DNA from: Motiliproteus sp965230185
GTDB lineage: Bacteria > Pseudomonadota > Gammaproteobacteria > Pseudomonadales > Balneatricaceae
DNA length: 64,000 nt
Assembly: GCA_965230185.1 (NCBI GenBank)
Contig: OZ245995.1
Location: forward strand, 5,208,001 to 5,272,000
Direction: 5' to 3'
In this document: positions 17,138-25,863 of the stretch, one piece after another
Numbering within the stretch: the stretch's first letter is position 1
Layout of the letters: each line of letters begins with the position of its first letter
The notes under the pieces: model-generated
Told to the model about the DNA's origin: nothing
Databases searched by the model: none
Seen by the model: only the letters and a program-made list of their open reading frames with translations
Translations under genes and position numbers: made by a program

Positions 17138-18802
17138 TCAGTGGGCCAGCTTCTTGTAACGAACCCGGGTGGGCTGAGCACCGGCATCGCCGAGGCGCTT
17201 TTTGAGATCCTCTTCGTACTCGGTGTAATTACCTTCGAAGAACACCGCCTTACTTTCACCCTCGTAGGCCAGAATATGGGTCGCAATCCGGTCGAGGAAC
17301 CAGCGGTCGTGAGAGATAACCACCGCACAGCCCGGGAAGGCCAGCAGCGCTTCCTCCAGTGCCCGCAGGGTCTCCACGTCGAGGTCGTTGGTCGGTTCGT
17401 CAAGCAGCAACACATTGCCGCCCTCTTTCAGCAGTTTGGCCAGATGCAGACGGTTACGCTCACCACCGGACAGATCTCTGACATATTTCTGCTGGTCGCC
17501 GCCCTTAAAGTTGAAGCGACCGGCATAGGCCCGGGACGGCACCTGATAATTGCCGACGGTAATGATGTCCTGACCGTCGGAAATCTCTTCCCAGACCGTC
17601 TTACTGCCATCCAGCTCCCGCATCTGGTCAACCCAGGCCAGCTGTACGGTCTCACCGACTTTTACCGCGCCGTTGTCCGGTTGCTCCTTACCGGCGATCA
17701 TCTTGAACAGTGTCGATTTACCGGCGCCGTTCCCACCGATCACGCCGACAATGGCGCCGGGCGGAATGGTGAAGCTGAGATCATCCACCAGCAGCTTATC
17801 GCCGTAGGACTTGCTGACGTTCTCCACGGAGATGACGTTGTCACCGAGGCGCGGCCCCGGCGGAATGTAGATCTCCTGAGTCTCATTGCGGGTCTGGAAA
17901 TCACGGGAGTTAAGCTCGTCAAACTGTTTGAGGCGGGCCTTGGACTTGGCCTGGCGCCCCTTGGAGCCCTGACGAACCCACTCCAGCTCTGCCTGAACGG
18001 TCTTGCGGTGAGCGGCTTCCTGCTTCGCTTCGATCTCCAGCCGTTTCTCCTTCTGCTCCAGCCAGCTGGAATAGTTGCCCTCATAAGGGATGCCGTGTCC
18101 ACGGTCCAGTTCCAGAATCCAGCCCGCGGCATTATCGAGGAAATAACGGTCGTGGGTGATCGCCACTACGGTCCCGTTATAGTCGTGCAGGAAGCGCTCC
18201 AGCCAGCCAACGGATTCGGCGTCCAGATGGTTGGTGGGTTCGTCCAGTAACAGCATGTCCGGTTTGGCCAGTAACAGCCGGCAAAGCGCTACCCGACGGC
18301 GCTCACCACCGGACAGATGCTCGACCCGGGCCTCCCAGGGCGGCAGGCGCAGGGCGTCGGCCGCCACTTCCAGCTGACGCTCGAGATTATGGGCGTCAAC
18401 CGACTGAATAATATTCTCCAGCCGGGCCTGTTCCGCCGCCAGCTTGTCGAAATCGGCATCGGGCTCGGCATAGGCCGCATAGACCTTATCCAGCTCGGCC
18501 AGCGCGTTCTTGGCTTCGGAAACCGCCTCTTCCACCACCTCGCGGACGTTCTTGCTGTCGTCCAGTTCCGGCTCCTGGGGCAGGTAGCCGATATTGATAT
18601 CCGGCTGCGGACGGGCTTCACCGTTATAGTCCTTATCGACACCGGCCATGATCTTCAGCAGGGTCGATTTACCGGAACCGTTCAGACCGAGCACACCGAT
18701 CTTGGCGCCCGGGAAGAAAGAGAGGGAGATATCTTTAAGTATTTCACGCTTGGGTGGCACCACTTTGCCGACCCGGTTCATGGTGAAAACGTACTGTGCC
18801 AT
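17138..18802 (-). CDS. ettA: Energy-dependent translational throttle protein EttA (ABC-F)
   Basis: Ribosome-associated ABC-F ATPase that gates the first elongation steps according to ATP/ADP level. The 554 residues (E. coli EttA is about 555) hold two ABC cassettes. The first Walker A is GLNGSGKSTL, with signature LSGGERRRVALCRLL and MLLLDEPTNHLD. The second has GGNGAGKSTLF, LSGGERNRLHLAKLL and LLLDEPTNDLD. The interdomain linker is charged (EKRLEIEAKQEAAHRKTVQAELEW). There is no membrane domain, which separates it from transporters. Confidence 0.96.
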   Translation of the reverse strand: MAQYVFTMNRVGKVVPPKREILKDISLSFFPGAKIGVLGLNGSGKSTLLKIMAGVDKDYNGEARPQPDINIGYLPQEPELDDSKNVREVVEEAVSEAKNALAELDKVYAAYAEPDADFDKLAAEQARLENIIQSVDAHNLERQLEVAADALRLPPWEARVEHLSGGERRRVALCRLLLAKPDMLLLDEPTNHLDAESVGWLERFLHDYNGTVVAITHDRYFLDNAAGWILELDRGHGIPYEGNYSSWLEQKEKRLEIEAKQEAAHRKTVQAELEWVRQGSKGRQAKSKARLKQFDELNSRDFQTRNETQEIYIPPGPRLGDNVISVENVSKSYGDKLLVDDLSFTIPPGAIVGVIGGNGAGKSTLFKMIAGKEQPDNGAVKVGETVQLAWVDQMRELDGSKTVWEEISDGQDIITVGNYQVPSRAYAGRFNFKGGDQQKYVRDLSGGERNRLHLAKLLKEGGNVLLLDEPTNDLDVETLRALEEALLAFPGCAVVISHDRWFLDRIATHILAYEGESKAVFFEGNYTEYEEDLKKRLGDAGAQPTRVRYKKLAH

Positions 18803-19031
18803 GAATCTGCAACCTGTTTTGTCAGTTAGCTTCAGCGGCCCGTTACCGCCGCCGCAAATGCTGGAATTCTATCCGATGCCGCCGGTTAAGTGCAGTGCAA
18901 TTTCCGGTGGATCAGTATGCAGAACTTTCAATAACCATTTTTTTTGTGCTGGTTTAAAATTAAATCAGGATCAATTAGGCATGCCTCATATAAAGGAACT
19001 CGGGTTTAACAACCGACAGGAGGACCAGACC

Positions 19032-19448
19032 ATGAGCAACTTGACTCGATTCAATCGTATGTTCGGGGATGCTTTTTTTGATGATTTCTTCAGACCACTG
19101 TCACAGACCTCATCCGAGAAGCCTCCGGCCATCGATGTGCATGAATCCGACGGCAGCTACGTCATCAAGGCGGATCTGCCGGGCATCAGTAAAGACGATA
19201 TCAACATCTCACTGGAGAACGGTATTCTTTCCATCCGGGCAGAGACCTCCGATGAAAAAAAAGAGGAGAAAGACGGAAAAATCATCCGTCAGGAACGACA
19301 CTACGGTCAGTTCCTCAGACAGTTGTCGGTGGGCTCCGATATCGATCCGGCAGCGATCAGCGCCGAGTTCAGTGACGGAGTGCTGAGACTTGAACTGCCG
19401 AAACTTCATGAAGAGCCGCGCCGGGACTACAAAATCGAAGTCCGGTGA
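19032..19448 (+). CDS. Small heat-shock protein, Hsp20 family
   Basis: ATP-independent holdase chaperone. The start at 19032 is fixed by an AGGAGG ribosome site 8 nt upstream; the frame is open further left but that has no ribosome site. The 138 residues comprise a short N-terminal arm (MSNLTRFNRMFGDAFFDDFF), an alpha-crystallin domain (PAIDVHESDGSYVIKADLPGISKDDINISLENGILSI ... FSDGVLRLELPK) and a short basic tail. The upstream gap carries a CCTCATAT motif that could be a weak heat-shock -10, but no good -35 is seen. A terminator hairpin follows directly. Confidence 0.93.
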   Translation: MSNLTRFNRMFGDAFFDDFFRPLSQTSSEKPPAIDVHESDGSYVIKADLPGISKDDINISLENGILSIRAETSDEKKEEKDGKIIRQERHYGQFLRQLSVGSDIDPAAISAEFSDGVLRLELPKLHEEPRRDYKIEVR

Positions 19449-19468
19449 TGCCAGCAGATCCTGCCTCC

Positions 19469-19499
19469 GAAGCCCCTGCCCCGGTGGGGGCTTCTCTTT
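19469..19499 (+). terminator. Terminator of the hsp20 gene
   Basis: GAAGCCCC pairs with GGGGCTTC around a 10-nt loop, followed by TCTTTG, 20 nt after the hsp20 stop. Confidence 0.7.
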
Positions 19500-19574
19500 G
19501 ATTCCGCGACTTACTTGCTTTGTTGATTGCTGCGCTCAGCCGGCGGTTGCAGAATCATCATCCGGCCCACCCTG

Positions 19575-19753
19575 CAGCGCTTTTTGTCGGTGCGTTGCGC
19601 CTCTGATAAAAGACGACCAGCCGGCACCCGTTCCCCTCTGCCACCGCTGAGCCCCGCAGGCTGAAGCGGGATAAAGCAAGCGCCTGTCTGAGGCCGCAGG
19701 CCGAGTTCGCGTAGCGCCCGCTTCAGGCGAGGAGAGAGGGCAGCCGAAGGCCG
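19575..19753. repeat. Long direct repeat, copy 1
   Basis: 179 bp, the same length as copy 2 at 19844-20022, with about six substitutions and no gaps by eye. Begins CAGCGCTTTTTGTCGGTGCG and ends CAGCCGAAGGCCG. Confidence 0.9.
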
Positions 19754-19843
19754 CCCTGGTGGGTGCAACAGATGCCTGCAACCGGTTACTGAATTTCAGG
19801 AATACTCCGGTAGGTACGTCGATGTGTTCTCGGACTCAGCCCA

Positions 19844-20022
19844 CAGCACTTTTTGTCGGTGCGTAGCGCCTCTGATAAAAGACGACCAGCCGGCACCCGT
19901 TCCCCTCTGCCACCGCTGAGCCCCGCAGGCTGAAGCGGGATCAAGCAAGCGCCTGTCTGAGGCCGCAGGCCGAGTTCGCGCAGCGCCCGCTTCAGTCGAG
20001 GAGTGAGGGCAGCCGAAGGCCG
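19844..20022. repeat. Long direct repeat, copy 2
   Basis: 179 bp, begins CAGCACTTTTTGTCGGTGCG. It has about 97% identity to copy 1 by eye and lies 269 bp downstream of it in the same orientation. Confidence 0.9.
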
Positions 20023-20148
20023 GTGGCACAGGGCGGGCTTTCTTTGCTTCCGTTTCTTTGGCCCGCGCCAAAGAAATGAAGGCGCCCGAGTGGGCGCAAT
20101 ATGAAATCTCCGGTTTTAATGAGCCCGGCAAGGAACACTCGCAGAGGA

Positions 20149-20226
20149 TTTGTCGGTGCGTTACGCCTGCTGCTGATGCACCCTACCCTCCAGACACAGA
20201 TCGACCAGCCGGCACCCGTTCCCGCC
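20149..20226. repeat. Partial third copy of the direct repeat
   Basis: Only the borders match copies 1 and 2: TTGTCGGTGCGTTACGCCT at the left and CGACCAGCCGGCACCCGTTC at the right. The middle is unrelated or rearranged. Confidence 0.65.
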
Positions 20227-20342
20227 CCCTTCGGCACTCAATACCGCACCGCAACAATACTGATACAGATCCCACCCCTGTATGAATCCCACTTGTTCAA
20301 AAGATGATCGACTTTCATGTGCTTCCGGCCGCAAAAATACGC

Positions 20343-20348
20343 TATAAT
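20343..20348 (+). promoter_or_regulatory. glyA promoter -10 element
   Basis: A perfect TATAAT lies 88 nt before the glyA ATG; the -35 region is weak. The leader then carries a small stem CCCCGG-TTGC-CCGGGG near 20370-20385. Confidence 0.55.
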
Positions 20349-20436
20349 CCCCGTCCTTAAATTTTCGGCCCCGGTTGCCCGGGGTTCTGAAAAGTCAGAC
20401 CGGGTTCTTTACTTTATCTCCAGGGGATAGCAACGA

Positions 20437-21690
20437 ATGCTGAACAAAGAGTTGTCGACTGCCGAGTTCGATCCTGAACTGTACGCCGCCATCGAAGCGG
20501 AGCAGAAGCGCCAGGAAGAACACATTGAACTGATCGCATCGGAAAATTATGCCACTCAGCGTTCGATGGAAGTCCAGGGCTCCTGCCTGACCAACAAATA
20601 CGCCGAAGGCTATCCCGGCAAGCGTTACTACGGCGGCTGCGAACACGTCGACGTGGTCGAGCAGCTGGCCATCGACCGTGCGAAAGCACTGTTTGGCGCC
20701 GACTATGCCAACGTTCAGCCCCACTCCGGTTCTCAGGCCAACGCCGCCGTCTACATGGCCCTGTGCCAGCCGGGCGACACCGTACTGGGCATGAGCCTGG
20801 CCCATGGTGGCCACCTGACTCACGGTTCTGCTGTCAGCTTCTCCGGCCGCATCTACAACGCCGTTCAGTACGGCCTGAACCCGGAAACCGGCGAAATCGA
20901 TTACGCCGAAGTCGAGCGTCTGGCTAAAGAGCACAAGCCGAAGATGATCGTTGCCGGTTTCTCCGCTTACTCCCGAGTTGTCGACTGGCAGCGTTTCCGC
21001 GATATCGCCGATGAAGTGGGCGCTTACCTGTTTGTCGACATGGCCCACGTTGCCGGCCTGGTCGCCGCAGGCGTCTACCCTTCACCGGTTGCCATCGCCG
21101 ACGTCGTCACCACCACCACTCACAAGACCCTGGGCGGCCCCCGTGGCGGTCTGATCCTGGCGAAAGCCAACGAAGAGCTGGAAAAGAAACTGAACTTCGC
21201 GGTATTCCCGGAAAGTCAGGGCGGCCCGCTGATGCACGTAATCGGCGCCAAGGCGGTCTGCTTCAAGGAAGCGCTGAGCGACGAGTACAAAATTTACCAG
21301 CAGCAGGTGGTCACCAACGCCCGCGCCATGGTTAAGGTGTTCCAGGATCGCGGCATCAAGATTGTTTCCGGCGGTACCGACAACCACCTGTTCCTGGTGG
21401 ATCTGATCGACAAGAATATCACCGGTAAGGATGCAGACGCGGCCCTCGGTCGTGCCAACATCACCGTCAACAAGAACTCCGTTCCTAACGATCCCCGCTC
21501 TCCGTTTGTCACCAGCGGTCTGCGTATCGGCTCTCCGGCGGTGACCCGCCGTGGTTTCGGTGAAGCCGAAGTCACCGAGCTGACCGGCTGGATCTGTGAC
21601 GTGCTGGACGATATCGAAAGCGAAGACACCATCAACCGTGTCAAGCAGCAGGTTCTGGAGCTTTGCTCCCGCTTCCCTGTTTACAAGTAA
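20437..21690 (+). CDS. glyA: Serine hydroxymethyltransferase
   Basis: PLP enzyme interconverting serine and glycine, the main source of one-carbon units on tetrahydrofolate. 417 residues, the usual length. Motifs include IELIASENYATQ, NKYAEGYPGKRYYGG, QPHSGSQANAAVY and the PLP-lysine site VVTTTTHKTLGGPRGG. An AGGGG ribosome site precedes the ATG. Transcription ends at the hairpin near 21728. It heads the run toward nrdR and the riboflavin genes but is transcriptionally separated from them by that terminator. Confidence 0.98.
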   Translation: MLNKELSTAEFDPELYAAIEAEQKRQEEHIELIASENYATQRSMEVQGSCLTNKYAEGYPGKRYYGGCEHVDVVEQLAIDRAKALFGADYANVQPHSGSQANAAVYMALCQPGDTVLGMSLAHGGHLTHGSAVSFSGRIYNAVQYGLNPETGEIDYAEVERLAKEHKPKMIVAGFSAYSRVVDWQRFRDIADEVGAYLFVDMAHVAGLVAAGVYPSPVAIADVVTTTTHKTLGGPRGGLILAKANEELEKKLNFAVFPESQGGPLMHVIGAKAVCFKEALSDEYKIYQQQVVTNARAMVKVFQDRGIKIVSGGTDNHLFLVDLIDKNITGKDADAALGRANITVNKNSVPNDPRSPFVTSGLRIGSPAVTRRGFGEAEVTELTGWICDVLDDIESEDTINRVKQQVLELCSRFPVYK

Positions 21691-21727
21691 GTCGCTGCAG
21701 CCTCAGCACTGAATACTGAGGCCGTTG

Positions 21728-21766
21728 CAAAGCCCTGTCCGTAAAGGCCGGGGCTTTGTCGTTTTT
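21728..21766 (+). terminator. glyA terminator
   Basis: CAAAGCCC pairs with GGGCTTTG around a 15-nt GC-rich loop, followed by TCGTTTTT, 37 nt after the glyA stop. Confidence 0.8.
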
Positions 21767-21876
21767 ACAGAATCGGGCCGCCGCTAGCCCGAAACAGTCG
21801 GAAACGGCTGCAACGCTCTTTAATCAGGTTTATTAACCGCTCTGTCGACAGAGTTCAGTACCGGGAATCATCCGCC

Positions 21877-22359
21877 ATGCATTGTCCGTTCTGCAAAGCC
21901 CATGAAACCAAGGTGATTGACTCCCGGCTGGTGGCCGAGGGCGAACAGGTGCGTCGCCGTCGCGAGTGTCTGTCCTGTAACGAGCGTTACACCACCTATG
22001 AAGTCGCCGAACTGCTGATGCCCCGTGTGGTGAAGCAGGACGGTACCCGCCAGCCCTTCGACGAGGCCAAGCTGCGGGCCGGCATCCTGCGCTCGCTGGA
22101 GAAACGGCCGGTCAGCATCGAAGAGATCGAATCGGCCATCAACCGGATCAAATATGCCCTGCGCGCCACCGGCGAGCGGGAACTGCAGTCGATGACGGTG
22201 GGCGAAGCGGTAATGACTGAACTGCGGCGTCTGGATGAGGTGGCCTACGTACGCTTTGCCTCGGTTTACCGCAGTTTTCAGGACCTCAATGAATTTAAGG
22301 AGGAGATCGACCGACTCTCCTCTCAGAAACAGGACCAGTCTCAGGATGCCGATGCCTGA
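21877..22359 (+). CDS. nrdR: Transcriptional repressor NrdR
   Basis: Nucleotide-sensing repressor of ribonucleotide reductase genes, 160 residues. The N-terminal zinc ribbon (MHCPFCKAHETKVIDSR ... CLSCNERYTTYE) is followed by an ATP-cone (VKQDGTRQPFDEAKLRAGIL). It lies just upstream of ribD, the standard gammaproteobacterial order. No nrd genes or NrdR boxes were noticed in the window. Confidence 0.97.
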   Translation: MHCPFCKAHETKVIDSRLVAEGEQVRRRRECLSCNERYTTYEVAELLMPRVVKQDGTRQPFDEAKLRAGILRSLEKRPVSIEEIESAINRIKYALRATGERELQSMTVGEAVMTELRRLDEVAYVRFASVYRSFQDLNEFKEEIDRLSSQKQDQSQDADA

Positions 22360-22386
22360 CCGCATCCGCTGCAGCCGACCAGGATC

Positions 22387-23541
22387 ATGACCTCATTCAA
22401 CGCTGACGACCACCGCTATATGGCCCGAGCCCTGCAACTGGCAGAGCATGGTCTCTACAGCACCCATCCCAATCCCCGGGTGGGCTGCGTACTGGTGCGC
22501 GATGGCACAATCGTCGGAGAAGGTTTCCACGTGCGGGCCGGCGAAGGCCATGCCGAGGTTAATGCCCTGGCCGCCGCCGGCGACAACGCCCTCGGCGCGA
22601 CCGCCTATGTAACGCTGGAACCCTGCAGTCACTATGGCCGCACACCGCCCTGCGCCGAAGGACTGATTAAAGCCGGCGTCGCCCGGGTGATTTCAGCCAT
22701 GGAAGATCCCAATCCGCTGGTGGCCGGTCGCGGCCATCGCCTGATCAGCAATGCCGGGATCGACGTCAGCTGGGGACTGCTGGAAGCTCGGGCCCGGGAG
22801 CTCAATCCCGGTTTTATCCGCCGTATGTCAGCGGGTCTGCCCTTTGTCCGCATCAAGCAGGCCATGAGTCTGGACGGCCGCACCGGTATGGCCTCCGGCG
22901 AATCCCAGTGGATCACCGGTCCGGCCGCCCGCAGCGATGTGCAGCGGCTGCGGGCCCGCAGCTCGGCAATCCTGACCGGCAGCGGCACCGTTATCCACGA
23001 TAACCCCTCGATGACCGTCCGGGCCGCCCAGCTGGAGCTGGACGACGCCGACGCCATCGCCCGCCGCCAGCCGCTGCGGGTGATCATGGATTCGCAGCTG
23101 CAGACCGGCGCCGATGCCGGTATCCTGAAAGATGGCGGCGAAACCATTATCTTCCACGGCTGCGAGAACCAGACCCGTATCGATGCCCTCGAACAGGCCG
23201 GTGCCACCCTGGTAGCCTCAGCCGGTGCCCGTCCCGAGCCGGAAGCCGTGCTGCGCTGGCTGGCCAGTGAACGGGAGTGTAACGAGCTGCTGATCGAAGC
23301 CGGCGCCGAACTGTCCGGCGCCTTTACCGCCGCCGGCCTGGTGGATGAGTGGGTCATCTACATCGCTCCCACCCTGCTGGGATCAGAGGCCCGACCGCTG
23401 TTCAGCCTGCCCGGTATGAGCCGGATGGCTCAGCAGATCCGGCTGCAGCAGACCGACCTGCGTATGGTCGGCGAGGATATTCGAATCATCTGTCGGCCCC
23501 TGCCGGCAGCCGCAACCCAATCACAGGAGCCGCAGGACTGA
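22387..23541 (+). CDS. ribD: Riboflavin biosynthesis deaminase/reductase RibD
   Basis: Bifunctional enzyme for the second and third steps from GTP to riboflavin. The N-terminal zinc deaminase domain (residues 1-145) carries HAEVNALAAAGDNA and PCSHYGRTPPCAEGL. The C-terminal HTP reductase domain carries VRIKQAMSLDGRTG and ELLIEAGAELSGAF. 384 residues, with the next gene one base after the stop. First gene of the ribD-ribE-ribBA-ribH run. Confidence 0.97.
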   Translation: MTSFNADDHRYMARALQLAEHGLYSTHPNPRVGCVLVRDGTIVGEGFHVRAGEGHAEVNALAAAGDNALGATAYVTLEPCSHYGRTPPCAEGLIKAGVARVISAMEDPNPLVAGRGHRLISNAGIDVSWGLLEARARELNPGFIRRMSAGLPFVRIKQAMSLDGRTGMASGESQWITGPAARSDVQRLRARSSAILTGSGTVIHDNPSMTVRAAQLELDDADAIARRQPLRVIMDSQLQTGADAGILKDGGETIIFHGCENQTRIDALEQAGATLVASAGARPEPEAVLRWLASERECNELLIEAGAELSGAFTAAGLVDEWVIYIAPTLLGSEARPLFSLPGMSRMAQQIRLQQTDLRMVGEDIRIICRPLPAAATQSQEPQD

Positions 23542-23542
23542 G

Positions 23543-24220
23543 ATGTTTACCGGCATAGTTGAAGCACTGGGCGAAGTCGCCGAAACCCGATTGCAGGGTG
23601 GCGACCTGCGCTTAAGGATTAAGACCGGCCGTCTGGATCTGTCCGATGTAAAGCTCGGCGACAGCATCGCCGTCAACGGCGTCTGTCTGACCGCCGTCGA
23701 GCTGCCGGGCGACGGTTTCTGGGCCGATGTTTCACGGGAAACACTGGCCCACACCGAGTTTGAGCAGTTGCAGCCGGGAACCCCGGTCAACCTGGAGAAA
23801 GCGCTGACGCCGAGCAGCCGGCTGGGCGGCCATATCGTCAGCGGTCATGTCGACGGTATCGGCACCATCGTCGATCGCCGCGATGACGGCCGTTCGATCC
23901 GCTTTCGGGTCGAGGCGCCGGCGACGCTGGCCCGCTACATCGCTCCGAAGGGCTCAATCTGCGTGGATGGCGTCAGTCTGACCGTTAACGGCGTCGATGA
24001 TGCCGTTTTCGAACTCAATATCGTGCCCCATACGCTGGATGAAACCCTGATTAAGTATTACAGTGTCGGCCGGCACGTTAACCTGGAAGTGGACCTGATC
24101 GCCCGATATCTGGAACGACTGCTGCAGGCCCCTCAACAGCAGGAGCAACCGGAGCAGCAGTCACAGGCACAACAGTTAACCGAATCATTTTTGGCTGAAC
24201 ACGGCTTTATGGGTCGTTAA
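23543..24220 (+). CDS. ribE: Riboflavin synthase, alpha chain
   Basis: Dismutates two lumazine molecules to riboflavin. Two tandem lumazine-binding barrels are visible: MFTGIVEALGEV...AVNGVCLTAVEL and GHIVSGHVDGIGTI...VDGVSLTVNGV. 225 residues, with a Gln/Glu-rich extension near the C-terminus (LQAPQQQEQPEQQSQAQQL) before the usual SFLAEHGFM end; the Gln run is slightly unusual. Starts one base after ribD. Confidence 0.96.
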   Translation: MFTGIVEALGEVAETRLQGGDLRLRIKTGRLDLSDVKLGDSIAVNGVCLTAVELPGDGFWADVSRETLAHTEFEQLQPGTPVNLEKALTPSSRLGGHIVSGHVDGIGTIVDRRDDGRSIRFRVEAPATLARYIAPKGSICVDGVSLTVNGVDDAVFELNIVPHTLDETLIKYYSVGRHVNLEVDLIARYLERLLQAPQQQEQPEQQSQAQQLTESFLAEHGFMGR

Positions 24221-24243
24221 AGCGAGGCAAAGCAGGCAGATCA

Positions 24244-25356
24244 ATGGCGTTAAACACTACCGCAGAACTGATTGAAGACATCCGCCAGGGCAAGATGGTT
24301 ATCCTGATGGATGATGAAGACCGCGAAAACGAAGGCGATCTGATCATTGCCGCCGAGCGGGTCCGTACCGAAGACATCAACTTTATGGCCACCCACGCCC
24401 GCGGCCTGATCTGCCTGACCCTGACCGAGGCCCACTGCAAGCGCCTGAAACTGCCGCTGATGGTTCAGGATAACGGTGCCCAGTACTCCACCAACTTCAC
24501 CCTCTCGATCGAAGCGGCTGAAGGAGTGACCACCGGTATTTCAGCGGCCGATCGCGCTCACACCGTGCGTACCGCCGTCTCTCCGGAAGTCCAGCCCGAG
24601 GATATCGTCCAGCCCGGCCATATCTTCCCGTTGATGGCTCAGCCCGGCGGCGTCCTCAGCCGCGCCGGCCACACCGAAGCCGGTTGCGATCTGGCCCGCA
24701 TGGCCGGCTGCAGCCCGGCGGCGGTGATCGTCGAGATCATGAACGACGACGGCACCATGGCCCGTCGACCGGATCTGGAAAAGTTCGCCGAAAAGCATGA
24801 TCTCAAGATCGGCACCATCGCCGACCTGATCCACTATCGCACGCTTAACGAGCATACCGTTGAGAAGGCCAGCCAGTACGACCTGCCCACCGAGCATGGC
24901 ACCTTCCAGGTCACCTGCTACAAAGACACCATCCACGGTTCCACCCACCTGGCCATGGTCATGGGCGATGTCAAAGAGGACGAGCCGACTCTGGTACGGG
25001 TCCACATGGCCGAGCCGCTGCGTGACGTCATCGGCGTCTGCTCCAAAGAAGATCCCAAATGGACCCTGCGTGCTTCGCTGAGACGGGTCGCCGAAGAGGG
25101 TAAAGGGGTGGTGGTCCTGCTGGACGACAAACAGACGGAAGACCTCGGCGCCAGCCTGGAAGCCTTCCTCAGCAACCGGCCGATCAAGAACGCCAACACC
25201 GACGGTGCGGGTTCTTACCTGACCATCGGTACCGGTTCCCAGATTCTGCGCGATCTCGGCGTCGGCAAAATGCGCCTGCTGAGTTCCCCGATCAAATTTA
25301 ATGCACTTTCCGGCTTTGACCTCGAGATCGTCGAGTTCATCTCCTGCGAAGCCTGA
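24244..25356 (+). CDS. ribBA: DHBP synthase with degenerate GTP cyclohydrolase II domain (RibBA)
   Basis: The N-terminal domain (1-205) is 3,4-dihydroxy-2-butanone-4-phosphate synthase, with MDDEDRENEGDLIIAAE and RAGHTEAGCDLARMAGC intact. The C-terminal domain (about 208-370) resembles GTP cyclohydrolase II. However, where RibA has its three zinc cysteines (CLTGDALFSMRCDCGFQ in the separate ribA of this window) it reads AEPLRDVIGVCSKEDPKWTL, so zinc binding is lost. It probably supplies only the RibB activity, with the stand-alone ribA at 29541 supplying the GTP step. 370 residues. Confidence 0.94.
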   Translation: MALNTTAELIEDIRQGKMVILMDDEDRENEGDLIIAAERVRTEDINFMATHARGLICLTLTEAHCKRLKLPLMVQDNGAQYSTNFTLSIEAAEGVTTGISAADRAHTVRTAVSPEVQPEDIVQPGHIFPLMAQPGGVLSRAGHTEAGCDLARMAGCSPAAVIVEIMNDDGTMARRPDLEKFAEKHDLKIGTIADLIHYRTLNEHTVEKASQYDLPTEHGTFQVTCYKDTIHGSTHLAMVMGDVKEDEPTLVRVHMAEPLRDVIGVCSKEDPKWTLRASLRRVAEEGKGVVVLLDDKQTEDLGASLEAFLSNRPIKNANTDGAGSYLTIGTGSQILRDLGVGKMRLLSSPIKFNALSGFDLEIVEFISCEA

Positions 25357-25385
25357 GCACAGACTACAGAGATAGGATAGATTCA

Positions 25386-25859
25386 ATGACCATCCAGACT
25401 ATTGAAGGCACTTTCACCGAAAACAGCGGCCGTTACGCCATCGTTGTCGGCCGCTTCAACAGCTTCGTTGTCGAGAGCCTGGTCGACGGCGCTGTCGACG
25501 TCCTCAAGCGTCACGGCATCAGCGACGACAATATCCGTATCGTCCGGGTACCGGGCGCGTTCGAGATTCCGCTGGCCGTTAAGAAGCTGGCCGAGCAGAA
25601 ACAGGATGACGCTATCATCGCCCTGGGCGCGGTGATCCGCGGCGGCACACCTCACTTTGAATATGTCAGCGCCGAGAGCTCCAAGGGCGTGGGCCAGGTT
25701 TCTCTGGACTTCGGTATCCCGGTGGCCAACGGCATTCTGACCGTTAACTCTATTGAACAGGCCATCGAGCGTTCCGGTACCAAAGCCGGTAACAAAGGCG
25801 CCGAAGCCGCCCTGACCGCCCTGGAGATGGTCAGCGTGCTGCGCCAGCTGGAGGGCTGA
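25386..25859 (+). CDS. ribH: 6,7-dimethyl-8-ribityllumazine synthase
   Basis: Penultimate enzyme of riboflavin synthesis; forms icosahedral or pentameric shells. 157 residues with YAIVVGRFNSFVVESLVDGA, VRVPGAFEIPLAV, ALGAVIRGGTPHFEYV and the catalytic His in that stretch. Four bases separate it from nusB. Confidence 0.97.
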   Translation: MTIQTIEGTFTENSGRYAIVVGRFNSFVVESLVDGAVDVLKRHGISDDNIRIVRVPGAFEIPLAVKKLAEQKQDDAIIALGAVIRGGTPHFEYVSAESSKGVGQVSLDFGIPVANGILTVNSIEQAIERSGTKAGNKGAEAALTALEMVSVLRQLEG

Positions 25860-25863
25860 GCGG

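Larger units (their letters stand above)
19500..20342. other. Gene-free, repeat-rich gap between hsp20 and glyA
   Basis: Over 800 bp without a credible gene. The minus-strand frames here are Pro/Arg/Ala-rich repeats of one another and carry no start signals. The gap holds two long direct-repeat copies plus a third partial copy. It also holds two small palindromes: TTTCTTTGG-N6-CCAAAGAAA near 20052-20075 and GCGCCC-N4-GGGCGC near 20081-20096. Confidence 0.7.

Noticed and set aside
19511..20237. Several Pro/Arg/Ala-rich frames in the hsp20-glyA gap
   Set aside because: They are translations of the 179-bp direct repeat in different frames and resemble each other only because the DNA repeats. 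No start signals.
20350..20436. Glycine riboswitch upstream of glyA
   Set aside because: Only a small GC hairpin is visible; the conserved glycine aptamer core was not found.
24150..24243. FMN riboswitch before ribBA
   Set aside because: The gap is only 23 bp and the upstream sequence is ribE coding; no aptamer can fit.
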